This document shows, one piece after another, positions 51,121 to 62,977 of a stretch of DNA of 64,000 nt. Position 1 is the stretch's first letter. Every line of letters begins with the position of its first letter. Made by a program: the position numbers and the translations under genes. Source of the stretch: Hansfordia pulvinata (lineage: Eukaryota > Ascomycota > Sordariomycetes > Xylariales); contig BJKQ01000015.1 of NCBI GenBank assembly GCA_006538405.1, positions 496,001 to 560,000 of the forward strand, in the 5' to 3' direction. The notes below the pieces were generated by a model. It saw nothing but the letters and a program-made list of their open reading frames with translations. It searched no databases and was not told where the DNA came from.

Positions 51121-52471
51121 TATTGTGCTGATGAATCTACAACGACGAACGGCAATTGGGAAGTATGTGACGGCTGCATATGCACACTATCTGGCTGGCT
51201 TGTTTGTATTCTAGCTATGGGCGTTACTGCGGCGGGTTGATGAGCCGAGTGAAGACCAAGATGATACCCATATTCTACCAGCTTGTCTCGTTTTCCCTGA
51301 TTGAGATGAGTCTGTAGACGCCTTGGCATCATGCCCACTGTAATGGGCGTGTGCAGCAGGGCTTTCATGTCGTGATGTTTTATGGCAGCTACAATCTGAC
51401 GTGAGTAAGGTACTGTACCCATGCTGGAGCGCGTCCCGTCTCCAGTATGTCGGTGCGCGACCCAACCACCGGCCGGCCGCAGGCTCTGCAATCGCATCTC
51501 GTCGGGATTTGTCGGTCGCTGAGCCAATGGTGTCGGATGCGGGCAACAATAAGGGAGACCTGGGGTGTGGAATCCAAAGAGGGATGCATGGGGAAAATGG
51601 GTGCGTCGAAATTCTGTAGCGGAGCTGTAGCCAAGTTCACGGCTTGACTTGACTAACAAGGCGCCTCATGTGTTACCGAAGAACCCGCCGCAGGACGACC
51701 ATCAATATTACGTACCCTGCCGTATGCATGCCAGTAGTGCAGTGATGCAGTGCAGGTGGTATAGAGTCGCATCAATCAATCTTTCAATTGCGCATGGCTG
51801 TGCTGTATACGGTACTATATATGCCCGTTCGCACAGCGTGAGGCTTTGGTGCAGCAGGACGGAGCGGCGTTTCTTCTGCGGGTCGACGCGTGAAGCACAT
51901 CAGCTAGGTACCTTCCAAATGGGTGACGTTTGTATTGCTTATTCACTCGAACATGAATCAATGTATTCTTCTTTGCGTATAAGGATCAGCGGCCCCTCCA
52001 AGCTTCCCGTCTGGTGTGGATGAGATGCAAGTGGTTCCTCCCATTAGCACGGACGTGTCTTGGAAGCGGTGGCCCATGGAAGCATTGGATCCAATACCTA
52101 CTGAGACTCGATACTGCGACTCGGACGGTCGCGGCTGCTGACGAGACGGTTGCAAACGGCAGCGGGCGCCCCGCCGTCTTTTCCCTGGGCTTTCCAATTC
52201 CACTTCCACTTCCATTTCCACTTCCACGACGACCCGCAATTCGGCCAGCATTGTCCCTGCTGGACGTCCTCCCTCATCACCCATCGACTGTCTGCCTTCT
52301 TGTCTTCCACACTCCCTCATCCCATTGCAGCGCGCACCTCACCCGCCCCGCCCGCCCATGCGTCCGACACGAGCCGCACGTCGGTAGCCGACCGGGCCAC
52401 CCATTCCGAATTGACAGCCGCCGCCCGCCCGCCTGCCTGCCTACGAGTAGGTACCTACCTAGGCACCCGTC
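51121..52471. other. Intergenic region
   Basis: This 1.35-kb stretch has no recognisable gene. It includes a run of CCATTTCCACTTCC-like short repeats (52198-52230) and, just before the next ATG, TACGAGTA (52442-52449) overlapping GGTACCTACCTAGG-type sequence. Confidence 0.4.
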
Positions 52472-53875
52472 ATGGCCTTCCTCGAAGATCCCCGCCTGCG
52501 CCAGCGCTGGAACCAAATCTCCCACACGACCGAGGCCGTCACCGAGAACGCCGCCGCCGGCATCTGGTCCTTTGGCCACTCCTACGTCAACCCCTGCCTG
52601 TCCTCCGTCGCCGCCTCGCTCGACGGCTGCGTCACCCTCTGCCTGGGCGACCGCGAGGAGCGCGCCCGCCGCTCCCGCGACCGCCAGCGCGCCCGCGGCC
52701 GCGCCGAGTACAGCTTCGACTTCTACGACGACTGGGAGGACGAGTTCTACGCCGACGCCGACGAAGGCTCCGGCCCGGCCCGCGGCGCCGGCCTGCTCGG
52801 CGGCTGGCGCAGCGAGGACTGGGACCGCCTGCTGGCCGGCACCGGCAAACGGAAGAGCTTCCCCCCACCGACCACCACCACCACCACCACCACCACCACT
52901 CCAATGTCATCTCCGACCAGCCGCGCGCCCATGCCGGCGCCTCTGCTGCCGCCGGGCCTGTCAACTACGGCACCAGGACAACCGCGCGCCCCACGACGAC
53001 CCGACCATCATCCCCAGCACAGCCCGCATCGGCTTCCTTGGCCGCTTGCCCTTCCGCTTCGGGGGTACCCTGCGATACAAGCCTAGCGCGGCGAATCTGC
53101 AAGAGCACCCGGGCGCGCTGAAACACGACTCGTCGCGCGCAGCCGGCGAGCGCGAGCCGCTGCTCGGCGGCGGCGGCGGCGGCGCCGCGCTCCACGACAT
53201 GAGCCACAACGACGACGACGGCGACTACCACTATCACGACGACGGCTCCGCAGTGTACCAAGACGAGACGGCGCAGCCGCAGCCGCAGCCGCAGCCTAGA
53301 AAGCGCAGCGGGACGGCGGGCAGCGGGGACACGAGCGACTCGTACCGGTCCCGGGGCGACCTGTTCCCGAGCGACGGCGAGGGCGACGAGGACGCAGTGC
53401 CGCTCGACGACGATCTGGCGGCGGTTGTCCTCGGCCGCGTGGACAGTAGCCTCGACCGCGACCGCCGCAGCAGCGCCAGCACCACGGCCACCAAGGGCAA
53501 GCGCGTCGCCCCGCGCCGCAGCGACGACGACCACTACCGGGCCTACCGGGCCGACGGAACCATACCGCGCAGCGTGTCGCGGACCACCCTCGACTCGACA
53601 CGCGCATCCCACCAACAGCAGCAACCACCAACAACACCCACGTCGCAGCAGCAGCAGCAGCAGCAGCAGCAGCGTCAACGGCGAAGCTTCGGGTCGTCGC
53701 CCAGCTCCATCGCGGCCCTGTCGCAGAGCCCCCCGCAGTCTCCGCGCAGCGCCTCGGGGTCATGTCCCTGGACGACCTCCGCCAGCAGGAGGAGGCGGTG
53801 CGGCAGGAGGAGGACCGCGAGGTGGAGGAGAAGCGCCAGGCGGCAGCGGAGCTCGCGCGGCGCCGAGGACTCGGC

Positions 53876-53906
<31 letters not shown>

Positions 53907-54223
53907 GCCAGTGGCGCGAAGAGGACACCCCCAAGGTTGAAGAGCCGGCATCTTCTGCCGAGGCGGCGGCTGCGCGGCTCGACGCGGTGGCCGGGCCCGA
54001 GCAGGCGGCTATTAAGAAGACGCCGGAGCGCGTGCACCACTGGGTCCCGGAACCCGCGTCCGCCGTGGTGTTTGATCTCGACGACGCGGAGGTGGAGGCG
54101 GAGGCGGAGGCGGAGGCGGTTGTTGATGCCGATGCCGACGTGGAGGTCCAGGCCGCGCCGCCGCCGCGGTCCAGAAGCTCGTCGCCTGACTTTGTGCCGG
54201 CGCGGCTGCCGCACTTCCGGTGA
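52472..54223 (+). CDS. Unknown low-complexity protein (three frameshifts)
   Basis: I do not recognise a function. The most ordered part is the N terminus: MAFLEDPRLRQRWNQISHTT, then PCLSSVAASLDGCVTLCLGD, then RAEYSFDFYDDWEDEF. The continuation lies in all three frames in turn: a His run and SNVISDQPRAH, then IIPSTARIGFLGRLPFRFGG with an acidic Ser-rich region and a CAG-encoded Gln run (53647-53673), then MSLDDLRQQEEAVRQEEDRE to LPHFR. Changes fall at 52861-52866 (six C), 52989-52992 (four C) and 53756-53759 (four G). Each is repaired by one added base, giving 1,755 nt and 584 aa. A Sordariomycete-specific disordered protein is the likely description. Three successive deletions in one gene could also mean decay. 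Confidence 0.6.
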
Positions 54224-55861
54224 GGGAAGAAGGGTCGGCGGCGCCGCACACAACGCGGCGGATCACAGTAACGAAACGAAACGACACGACCTGTACATTA
54301 AGGCGGGACGAGTGACGAAGACACTCGGCGCCAAGACATGACGACATCTGTCCATTGCTAGCACGGCGATGTTAGGGGGTGGACTCCCGGGCTCTGGAGG
54401 GGGGCCGGTAGACGGCCGCTCCGAGGTCCCTTGTCGACCTGTACCCGGACTGCCGGGGTTTTGGGTCGTCAGAAACGTCGTTCGCTCGGGTACCCACTAA
54501 GCGGTCGGCGCCGCGGCAGCCCGGTTCTGTCGGGTATACCTGGCGAAGGCGCTGTGCCGGGGGCCTCTTCTGCGGACCGTGATGCCCCGGGGACTTGGCT
54601 TCGGCTTTGGAACGGGTTGCGGCGCTCGCAAGCTGAACGAGGCGCACAATGATCATCATCCCCCACTTCCCAAGCAGAGGGGTTCTGCCTCGCGAGGCGC
54701 CTCCTTGCGGGCTCTGCAATGGCCGAGGTCTGAGGTGGTCCTCTTCCGAGAGAGAGGGAGAGAGAGTATGTGTACATAATTAAATATAGATCTGGTTGGC
54801 GGGCGGGGCGCCAGACAGGGGCGCGAGGCGCCTGTACATATGGATTATTGGGATTATCCAACAAATCCCCCATTTTCTACACCTTCATCTTCTTGTTCCT
54901 CTCTGTGAGGTCAGACGCCGGGGGACACTACAGCCGGCCGTCCGTCCATTCCGGCTCTGTTGGTTTATTGCTGGCGGAATCTGCGGGGCGCTCACCCGTG
55001 AGCTGCGGCGACGTGACCGCCGCTTTGGCGAGGTACGTGGATGCACAAGTAGCCGCTAAACCACCAGATAGCTGGGCAGAGTGGCTACGATGAGTACCTT
55101 AGCTACCCTGGACGAGGCCGCTGTGCGCTGACGGGTGGGTGGTGCCTCGGTTGGGCGGTAGTTGGGTTACCCGTAGGGGGGCACGGTGGATTCATCGAGG
55201 TCCATGGGCTGATTTGGGTACTTATCTGGGGCCGACCACGACATGACGAGGCCGACGACGAGGTTACCGAAAGTTGCTGCAGGGGGGCAGCGATGACGGT
55301 GGACGAGTGCAGTTGGGTTAGTACTCGTACCTGGTAGGGGGTACGTACCTCAGTGAGGTAGTGCAGGCAGGCTGGGTTGGAGATGCCTCGGCCCAATTCC
55401 ACCTTGCCTTCTCTCCCGCTTCCCCGCAAAACGCCAACAGCCCGACCCGACCAACCGGGGCCTTGAACAACAGCGGTCGTCCGGGGGCGAGCAGAGAGAG
55501 GCACAGATGCCAGAACGAAGCAACGGCAGCAACACCTGACCCCGAGAACCATCCCCGGCAACTCGAGGGCTTTCAGCTCGCCCGGCCCCTGATGAGATGA
55601 GTATCGGTTAGGTGCTGGCTGTGTGTATCGTGTAGGTAGGTATGTATTATATTGGCCCCCCCGTCTGCCGGGATGTGTGTCTTTTTATTTTACGCCCGTC
55701 CGTTTCATCTCGCACGTCCATCTCGCATCCACCTCTCTCCCACTCCCAACTCGCCTCCTTGCTCTGTGCTTTTCATCAGCTCTTCTCTTGCTGATCAACA
55801 CCACCTGGAACCGATAGACAGCACGGCACGATACAAAGACCGTCATACTCCACATTCACAT

Positions 55862-55902
<41 letters not shown>

Positions 55903-55905
55903 AAA
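54224..55905. other. Intergenic region
   Basis: This 1.7-kb stretch has no recognisable gene. It contains one TACTCGTA (55322-55329), TACCTACC-like motifs near 55630, a pyrimidine-rich leader region from 55670, and a CA microsatellite just before the next start codon. Confidence 0.4.
55863..55892. repeat. (CA)15 microsatellite in 5' leader
   Basis: A 30-bp CA run ends about 13 bp before the ATG at 55906 and is separated from it by CGCACACGC and a short A run. It is very likely within the transcribed leader. Confidence 0.9.
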
Positions 55906-56961
55906 ATGGCACCGCCACAAGGCCCCATCACGACGCCGCTGACGCAGCTGCTGGGGATCCAGCACCCGGTGGTGCTGGCGGGGATGGCGCGGACGTCCGG
56001 GGGCAAGCTGGCGGCGGCCGTGTCGAACGCGGGGGCTGGGGGTGATCGGGGCTTCATGTACTCGCCGGACCAGCTGCGGGAGATTGTGGCCGAGATGAAG
56101 GCCAACTTCTCGCGGCCCGACCTGCCGTTCGGCGTGGACCTGGCGCTGCCGCAGGTCGGAGGGGGCGCGCGCAAGACCAACCACGACTACACGGGGGGCA
56201 AGCTGGACGAGCTGATCGACATCACCATCGAGAGCGGGGCGCGGCTGTTCGTGTGCGCGGTCGGGGTGCCCCCGCCGCGCGTGATCGAGCGCCTGCACGC
56301 GGCGGGCGTCTACGTGATGAACATGGTGGGGCACCCGAAGCACGCGGCCAAGGCGCTGGACCTGGGCGTCGACATGGTGTGCCCGCAGGGCGGCGAGGGC
56401 GGGGGCCACACGGGCGACATCTCGGGCAACGTGCTGGTGCCGGCGGTGGTGGACGTGGCGCGGCGGTACCGCCCCCGGATGCTGGGCGGCCAGTCGCCGG
56501 CGCTCGTCGTCGCGGCGGGCGGCATGTCGTCGGGCCGCAGCCTCGCCGCGGCGCTGATGCAGGGGGCCGCGGGCGTCTGGGTCGGCACCCGCTTCGTCGC
56601 CAGCGCCGAGGCCAACTGCTCCGAGGAGCACAAGCGCAGCGTCGTCGACTGCGGCTTCGACGAGACCCAGCGCACCCTCGTCCTGTCCGGGAGGCCCCTG
56701 CGCATGCGCACCAACGCCTGGGTGGCCGCCTGGCACGACCGCCCCGAGGAGATCCGCCGCCTCTGCGACAGCGGCGTCGTCCCTATCGAGCACGACATGG
56801 ACCAGGGCAACGACGTCGACCCCCCGCACCTCATGGGCCAGGTCGCCGGCAGCATCACCGCGATTCAGCCCGCCGGCGACATTGTCCGCGAAATGGTCGC
56901 CGAGGCCCGCGACATGCTGCGCCTCGGCGGGGAGTACCTGGCCGGTGGGAGCAAGCTGTGA
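55906..56961 (+). CDS. Nitronate monooxygenase (2-nitropropane dioxygenase family)
   Basis: This is an FMN-dependent TIM-barrel enzyme that oxidises alkyl nitronates such as propionate 3-nitronate; the cellular substrate is not certain. Signatures are GIQHPVVLAGMARTSGGKLA, FGVDLALPQVGG, GHPKHAAKALDLGVDMVCPQ, GGEGGGHTGDISGN and VVAAGGMSSGRSLAAALMQG. The ATG sits in a good context (CAAAAATGG). The protein is 351 aa with a single exon. Residues 41-48 read GAGGDRGF where the family has GGLGVIGGF. The DNA explains this: a G run at 56031-56035 is two bases short and one at 56048-56051 is one short, so the frame leaves and returns over 12 codons. The local peptide is therefore probably wrong. Confidence 0.9.
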   Translation: MAPPQGPITTPLTQLLGIQHPVVLAGMARTSGGKLAAAVSNAGAGGDRGFMYSPDQLREIVAEMKANFSRPDLPFGVDLALPQVGGGARKTNHDYTGGKLDELIDITIESGARLFVCAVGVPPPRVIERLHAAGVYVMNMVGHPKHAAKALDLGVDMVCPQGGEGGGHTGDISGNVLVPAVVDVARRYRPRMLGGQSPALVVAAGGMSSGRSLAAALMQGAAGVWVGTRFVASAEANCSEEHKRSVVDCGFDETQRTLVLSGRPLRMRTNAWVAAWHDRPEEIRRLCDSGVVPIEHDMDQGNDVDPPHLMGQVAGSITAIQPAGDIVREMVAEARDMLRLGGEYLAGGSKL

Positions 56962-57824
56962 TTCACGGCGTTTCTGGGTCGCGTCGCGTCGTGTCGCGTG
57001 TGTTATCTCATTGTTGATCGGAGGTGGGAGGTGCTTGGGTCTTATAGCTCTGTAGCAACAACGATATCTCTTGTTTTTTTGTTTTTCCTTTTTTTCCTTT
57101 CTTTCTTTCTTCTTTTTCTTCTTCTTCTTCTTGATGTGCGCCGTAGTGTCTGCAGTGCAGCGCGGAAGAGCCTGTAACCCCCGAGTTGTAGCGCATCACC
57201 GGGCTCCCGCTCCCTTTCAGCGCCCCTCCAGTTCCCTCTCGGCGGACTTTTAGCGGGCTGCCCTCAGCGCCCACAGGGGAGTATGTATGTACCTACCTAT
57301 CCATACGCGTACGCCCGGCCCCGACGGAACCAATCAACACGCGCGACGACGCCCAAGACGGAAGCTTGTGCATTCATTATGTAGCGCTCGACTCTCCCTC
57401 TCTATGCTCTCTCTTAACCCCCACCTTCAATGGCTGGCAGTATACGAGTGATAGACATCCAGCCAGCCAGCCCGTTGACGGACTCGGTTTCCGAGACAAT
57501 TTGTTTCTCATCTTCATCCCAATGCAGGATATTCCCATTTCGACGTGGACGTAGTGACACCGTATTTGCCCTTGTGTTGCGGTGTCGCCGTCTACCATAA
57601 AAACCAGTGCAAGCTGCGGCTTTGCGCAAGTACAATGTGCAACACTCCCGCTGCTGTCTTTGCATCGGACAGCATGCCGTTATATTGGCTTCATACACCT
57701 ATCCAGTCGTCCTCTTCTGATCTTCCAACACCCACGTCTCTCAAGAAAGACGAACCCCGAGCCGGACCCGGGCACCAGCAGCCGCCTCCGCCTACGCCGC
57801 CGCCGCCGCCGTCTTCTTCATGGC
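56962..57824. other. Convergent 3' region
   Basis: This 860-bp region is shared by the nitronate monooxygenase and nucleoside hydrolase genes. It has a T-rich stretch with CTT repeats (57071-57133) and TACCTACC near 57290. No gene is supported. Confidence 0.45.
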
Positions 57825-59046
57825 CTACGCCGCCGCCGCCGTCTTCTTCATGGCCTCGTGCATGGCGCCGCTTTTCCACGCCTCCTGCGCGGCGGCGTAG
57901 CACTCCATGCCGATCCTCTCGACAAAGTCACCCGCGGCCCCCTTGTCCGCAAAGTCGGCCAGCCAGCTCTGGCGCCCGCCCGGCGTCCTCTCCCACGCGT
58001 TGGCCCCGGGGCAGTCCATGGCCCGGTCGCCCTCGGTGTTCATCTTGGCGAAGCACTCGCCGATCTTGTACAGCTGCTTCTGTTTCTGCTTCTGCTTTTG
58101 CCCGGGCCCGCCACTGTCCGAGCCGGCCTGCAGCAGGAGGTCCTGCATCTCCGTCTCCCCCTGCGGCGGCGTCGTGTTGTCGTCGTCGTCGTCGGGCTTG
58201 AGCTTGTCGCCGTTGAGGATCTTGTTGCGGCCCCCCTCGCCCCCGATCCTGAAGATCCTCCGGGCCTCCGCCCGCAGCCACGGCCCGGCCTCGTCGTTGC
58301 CGTGCGCCAGCGCCCAGAGCACCGTCAGCGGGTCCCACGAGTTGCCCCCCACGACCCGGTCGCCCGCGCCCGGCGGGCGGCTGCCCTCCTCCTGGTGCGC
58401 GTGGTAGTACCGGTACGCCTTCTGGACGGGGTTGGGGAAGTCCTCCCCGGCCCGGGCTCCCGGGTCGTCGGCCAGGATCAGGCCCCGGCCGTGCCTGACG
58501 CCGAAGCCGACCGAGCCGCCGAGGTAGTAGACGGGGACCGAGCGCGGGAGGCGGTTGACGAAGCGCACCGAGGGCGCCGCGCCGTCCGGGCTGCCGCCCA
58601 TGTTGTACTCCCAACCCTCCGGGAACGAGCCGCCCATGATGAAGATCTCCTTGACCTTGGCCTCGATCAGGGCCTCGCCGCCGGGATGCTCGATGACGTC
58701 GGCGAGCTGTGTTTGTGTGGGGGGGTTTTGTCAGTGTCAGTGAGCATTCGTGTGCGGCCCTTTCGACACGGGGGCCTCTGTGCTTTTAGGGAAGCAGAAA
58801 CGGGATCGTTTGCGTTTGTTGGAAGAGGAGAGGGATGAAGAGGAGAAGAGATGAAGAAGAGAAAGAAACTCACATTGGTCAGGTACCCGATAGAAACGAT
58901 GGTGATGCTGCGATCCTCGGCCTCCCTCAGCTTGCGCATGTACAGGTCCACGGCGTCCAGGGGCTTCTTCGTCTTCTTCCGCTTCTCCTTCCGCCCATCA
59001 ACCTCACCACCACCACCACCACCACCACGCGCCACTAGCTTCTCGA

Positions 59047-59085
<39 letters not shown>

Positions 59086-59696
59086 GCGAAGAGGCCCAGC
59101 CGTCCGGGTACCTAAACTCGAACCCGCCCTCGCTCAGGTGCGGGAACCTCCCTGCCCGGCCGGCGCCGAACTCGCGCGACACCCGCGTCGTGTAGTCCTC
59201 CATCTTGAGCCAGGGCGTGGACGGGTCGAACCACGGCAGGTCGGCGGGCTTGCGGGCGGCGTCGCGCTCCGCCGCCGAGAGCCGGCCGGGCTTGCCGGCG
59301 GCCCTGGTTCCCACGTCGGCGGCCCACTGCCCGTGGTGCGCGAGGACGGCCTCGACCGTCGTCGCCGAGGGCCCGTACGGGTGGTTCAGCACGACGGCGC
59401 GGATGTCGGCCAGGCCCGCGATGGACCGGGGCGGGCTGGCGATGCCCTGCGGGGACGAGGCCATGGCGAGCAGCATCACTGCGTAGGGGTCGCTATGGGA
59501 GGGGAAGATCAATTCTCCTTCTTTCTTTGTTTCTCCCCCCACCTGAAGAGGAGGAGGAAAGAGTTCGGAAAAGGACTTACTCGGCGTCGCTGTAGGCGTC
59601 CGTGTCGAGAATGACCTGCTTCCTGGCCGCGAGCGCCCCGGCGGCGGCCATGAGGGCGAGGCCGAGGAGCGCGGCGCGGCGGGCGAGTCTGGCCAT
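57825..59696 (-). CDS. Secreted inosine/uridine-type nucleoside hydrolase
   Basis: This enzyme family cleaves the N-glycosidic bond of ribonucleosides to base and ribose. Exons on the minus strand are 59696-59581, 59492-58874 and 58706-57825, with introns of 86 and 167 bp, giving 538 aa. Residues 1-24 form a signal peptide (RRAALLGLALMAAAGALA), so the product should be secreted. The Ca2+-binding motif is assembled across the first splice junction: QVILDTDAYSDA joins DDPYAVMLLA (Asp31, Asp33, Asp39, Asp40). Further family marks are RAVVLNHPYGPS, TIVSIGYLTN-LADVIEHP, KEIFIMGGSFPEGWEYN and NSWDPLTVLWAL. Ser- and Gly-rich loops near 59045-59075 and 59010-59030 and a Gln/Lys tract near 58085 are extra low-complexity insertions. 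The last 40 residues are Ala-rich. Confidence 0.87.
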
Positions 59697-59842
59697 TGTT
59701 GTGGTCGCGTGCCCGCCGCCGTCCTCGGTTACGACGTAGTAAGTGTTTGATGGCCGGGAGCCACTCTACTCGAATGAATCAGCATCCATGTCGTGCGTCT
59801 GTTGTTGTAGTGGAAACACGAACGTGAAGATGAAGCAGAGCC

Positions 59843-59856
59843 GGCTTATATAAGCC
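59843..59856 (-). promoter_or_regulatory. Palindromic TATA element
   Basis: GGCTTATATAAGCC is a perfect 14-bp palindrome 147 bp upstream of the nucleoside hydrolase ATG. It contains TATATAA on either strand and fits a core promoter with a leader of about 100-120 nt. Confidence 0.45.
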
Positions 59857-61128
59857 TTGCTACGTGCATGCATTAACTTCAGTACTTACTTACGCACGTA
59901 GTCTGGCCCTTTTTCTTGCATACATGTATCTGGCGGAGTGTCAGTATGGACCAGACTACGACTGGACCGAGTCAGCTACGTCGGGTATTGACTGACTTGC
60001 TCATATATCTTCCTTAAGTACATATCTGCCTATGAATGGGAATGGCCACATTCAAGACTTAGTGGACAGCCCTGCCGCACCCAGAAGGTAGAGCTGAGCG
60101 GATGCTGGCGGCTGGTGGCAAGGAATCGCCCCAGGCTGGAAGCAGCCTGCTCGGCACTGTGTTGCGTTGCGTGTCCAAGTACCTGTAAATTCAGTGATTC
60201 CACAAAGTTCGCCTTTGAGTCTCATATTGCGCCAGATTGGACAGTGTCGCTACTTTCTCTCTTTCTTTCTCTCTCTCTTTTCGCCTCCTCCTTGCCTACA
60301 TCTGTATATGTTTGCATACCTATGTACTTGACTTGTTTTATGGACACGGCTCTGCGCTGCTGTACTCCTGCACATCGTACCGCTCTAACAGTGACGCCAG
60401 CCAGCCTCTTCTACCCTGCCAAGCGCCACCCACGCCGCTTCGCCCCCCGCCGCCACAGTCAGACCCTTGAAGATGCAGCCTGGGGGCAACTCGGCCGGCC
60501 ACAGAGGTCAGCCGGCTGCGTAGGTGAACTCATGATACAGTTGAGATACGAACCTAAATATGCACATTAAGCAGCTCGCTCTGAGATCACCCCGTTTCAC
60601 CACCAGTACAAATAGAACCCTTCAGTTGCTGACTGAACACCCACCTTTACGTAGGCACAGGCATACCCATAAAGACACAACACAACACGACTGCCCCCTT
60701 TCTCAGACCCGTCTCCTGGAACTGTACACGCTTATAGGTATTCGTACAAGAAGCACCCTCAAAGGCCACACTCACTGCTCCAGCCAAGACCTCGGCGCTG
60801 TCTCCGGACCGAACCAGCCAGCCAGCCCGCTCGCCCTCCCTCACGAGGACAGGACACCGGCGGCCGGTTTGGTGCTGGAGGGTGTCGTTCCCACTGGCTC
60901 TGCCCCGCAGCCCGGCCACCGTCTCTTCCTTATGGCAGCCCGTCCGGGAAACACGGGAAAGAGAGAGAGCAGGGGGGGGGGGGGGAGCGGCACCAAAGCA
61001 AAGAACGCACACACGCTTTTATGATCTAACCCGATGACTTCATATGTGCACAGCAAGCACACCCAGAGAACCTTTCCTGTCTCTCATCAGTTCTCTGTCT
61101 TCCTTGGCGACTCCCTCACTCACTCACC

Positions 61129-61142
61129 TACGAGTACTCGTA
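61129..61142. repeat. TACGAGTACTCGTA perfect palindrome
   Basis: A 14-bp perfect palindrome made of two overlapping copies of the 8-mer TACGAGTA/TACTCGTA that recurs through the intergenic DNA. The same palindrome recurs at 62964-62977. Confidence 0.9.
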
Positions 61143-61933
61143 TCAAGTAGGAATCGGCAGCCTCTTTTGACACCGCTCCGCCTTGACGAACCGCGGCCGA
61201 CGTAACGAAGAGCAGATCGGCTCGCTGCTTTCTTCGCTGCCTTCCTTTCTTTTCCTCACATTCTTCTTTCTTTTCTTCTCTTCTCTTTCTTGAAAGCCAG
61301 CACATCAGACCCGACCGTTCGCGCACATGGCCCTCTCCTCTCACAATTTCCCCCACATCCCACAGAACAGCCCCAGCGCCGCCATCATCCAGCAACGGCT
61401 ATACCATTTCCCATATCCGCGCAAAGAAACAGCCCCCCTCGTCCCTTCGGTCCTGCGCCATGCCGCGCCGCGCCGCGCTATCCAGGCTTACGAGATATGC
61501 TCAGACTGGCTCAGGGCAAGGACTGGTCTTCACATGAAGAAGACTCTCTACAGAAGGCGCCACGGAAGCCCTCGCGATCGGCGCCGCCCGCGGCATCCAA
61601 GTAGGCCCAGGTTACCCGGCGTGGTGTAAAGCGGCGTAGGCGCGCTCCTCTTGGCCCCTCGTTTCGTGCCTCCCCCCTGTACCGTTTGCGCGCCGGCCGG
61701 CCGGCCGGAGACGCCGAGTCTGCTAGGAATAGGGCCAGATGCGCGCACGCGAGAGAGAGAGGGGAGCTGGTGCGGATTTTGATCATCCGCTTCCATCTGA
61801 GACACCTTCTTCCCGCGCCCGACGGCGCCGCCGTTAAGGCTGGAGGAGGGGTACGGGAGGGAGGCTGAGGGGCAGGGCGGGGAGGGAGGGCGCAGCCAAG
61901 GCGGCGCTTGCAAGTACGGCGTTGGGGAATCAT

Positions 61934-61937
61934 CACA

Positions 61938-61968
<31 letters not shown>
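61934..61968. repeat. Compound (CA)n(GA)n microsatellite
   Basis: About 11 CA units run directly into about seven GA units. Simple repeat in non-coding DNA. Confidence 0.9.
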
Positions 61969-62741
61969 GTGCTCTCTCGGAGTAGATCTCTCGGCGTGCC
62001 CGTGTGTATCGTAGTGGTGGGTGTGGGTTAGTGGTGCCATTTTCCTTGAGAAAAGCTCTGAGGGGGAGCGGTGTCGTCGCCCTTTTTGCTTTTTTCGCGA
62101 CTGGGCTTGAGAGAGTGTGGCAGAGGGTAGAGGGTACTCGTATGCCATTCGTTTTCTTGCAAAGCATTATACTGCCCAGATATCGAGGAGTCTGGATTCA
62201 GGTCCCAAGTCCAGGTCGCAGGTCCAGATCCCAGATCCAGACGAGGATCCAGGTTCAGGCCCAGGTCTGGGTTCAAGCCACACATTACTCGTCTCGTACA
62301 CCCACGCTGTGATGACAGCTCCCAGCGTAACAAGCCCCCTCCCCCCCTCCCCCTTATCCTACCCGTACTCCCTCTTCTCGGCGACAAACCAATGGGGCGC
62401 AGGGATCTTTCCTTTTTCCCTCTCCTTCTTCCTTTTCTCCTTCTACTCTCTTGCACCCCGGCTAGGAGGTGGGCTGATACAGCCAGACCTCGCAGGAGCC
62501 AGAAACCCCCTTCACCCGTTCCCCGCCCCTCGCCTCATCACCCTGCGTCAAGTGAAGCTGCGAGCCGGCAGCTTCAGCCGCAGCAGAAGCGGCCCAGACC
62601 AGATCACGCTCTCGATATGGCGCATGCGCACGAGTACGAGTAAGTGCAGGCGCGCGGCTCCCATGGTGTGTGGCGGGCCCATCACACACACACCGCCGAG
62701 GCCAACCACTCAGCCAGCCCAGTCAGTGTCCTCTAACATGT

Positions 62742-62766
62742 GGCACGGCACGGCACGGCACGGTAC
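62742..62766. repeat. GGCAC pentamer tandem repeat
   Basis: Four exact GGCAC units followed by one GGTAC variant. Short non-coding tandem repeat. Confidence 0.9.
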
Positions 62767-62963
62767 AGCTGGCTGGTGGACGACAAGGGCCAACGCGCCA
62801 TCCCACGCGGGGCAACACGCGCGCGCGGCGCGGGATATGCAGCTTGTCATCATGGCCGTCATGTCATCCCGTGGCTTGCGCGCGGGGGGGAGGAAGGATG
62901 ACCACTGAGGAGGATACCCGCACCGCAGATTTCCTTGCACTTTGTGCCGACACCTCCTACAAG

Positions 62964-62977
62964 TACGAGTACTCGTA
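62964..62977. repeat. TACGAGTACTCGTA perfect palindrome
   Basis: The second exact copy of the 14-bp palindrome at 61129-61142, 1.8 kb away and also in non-coding DNA. Confidence 0.9.
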
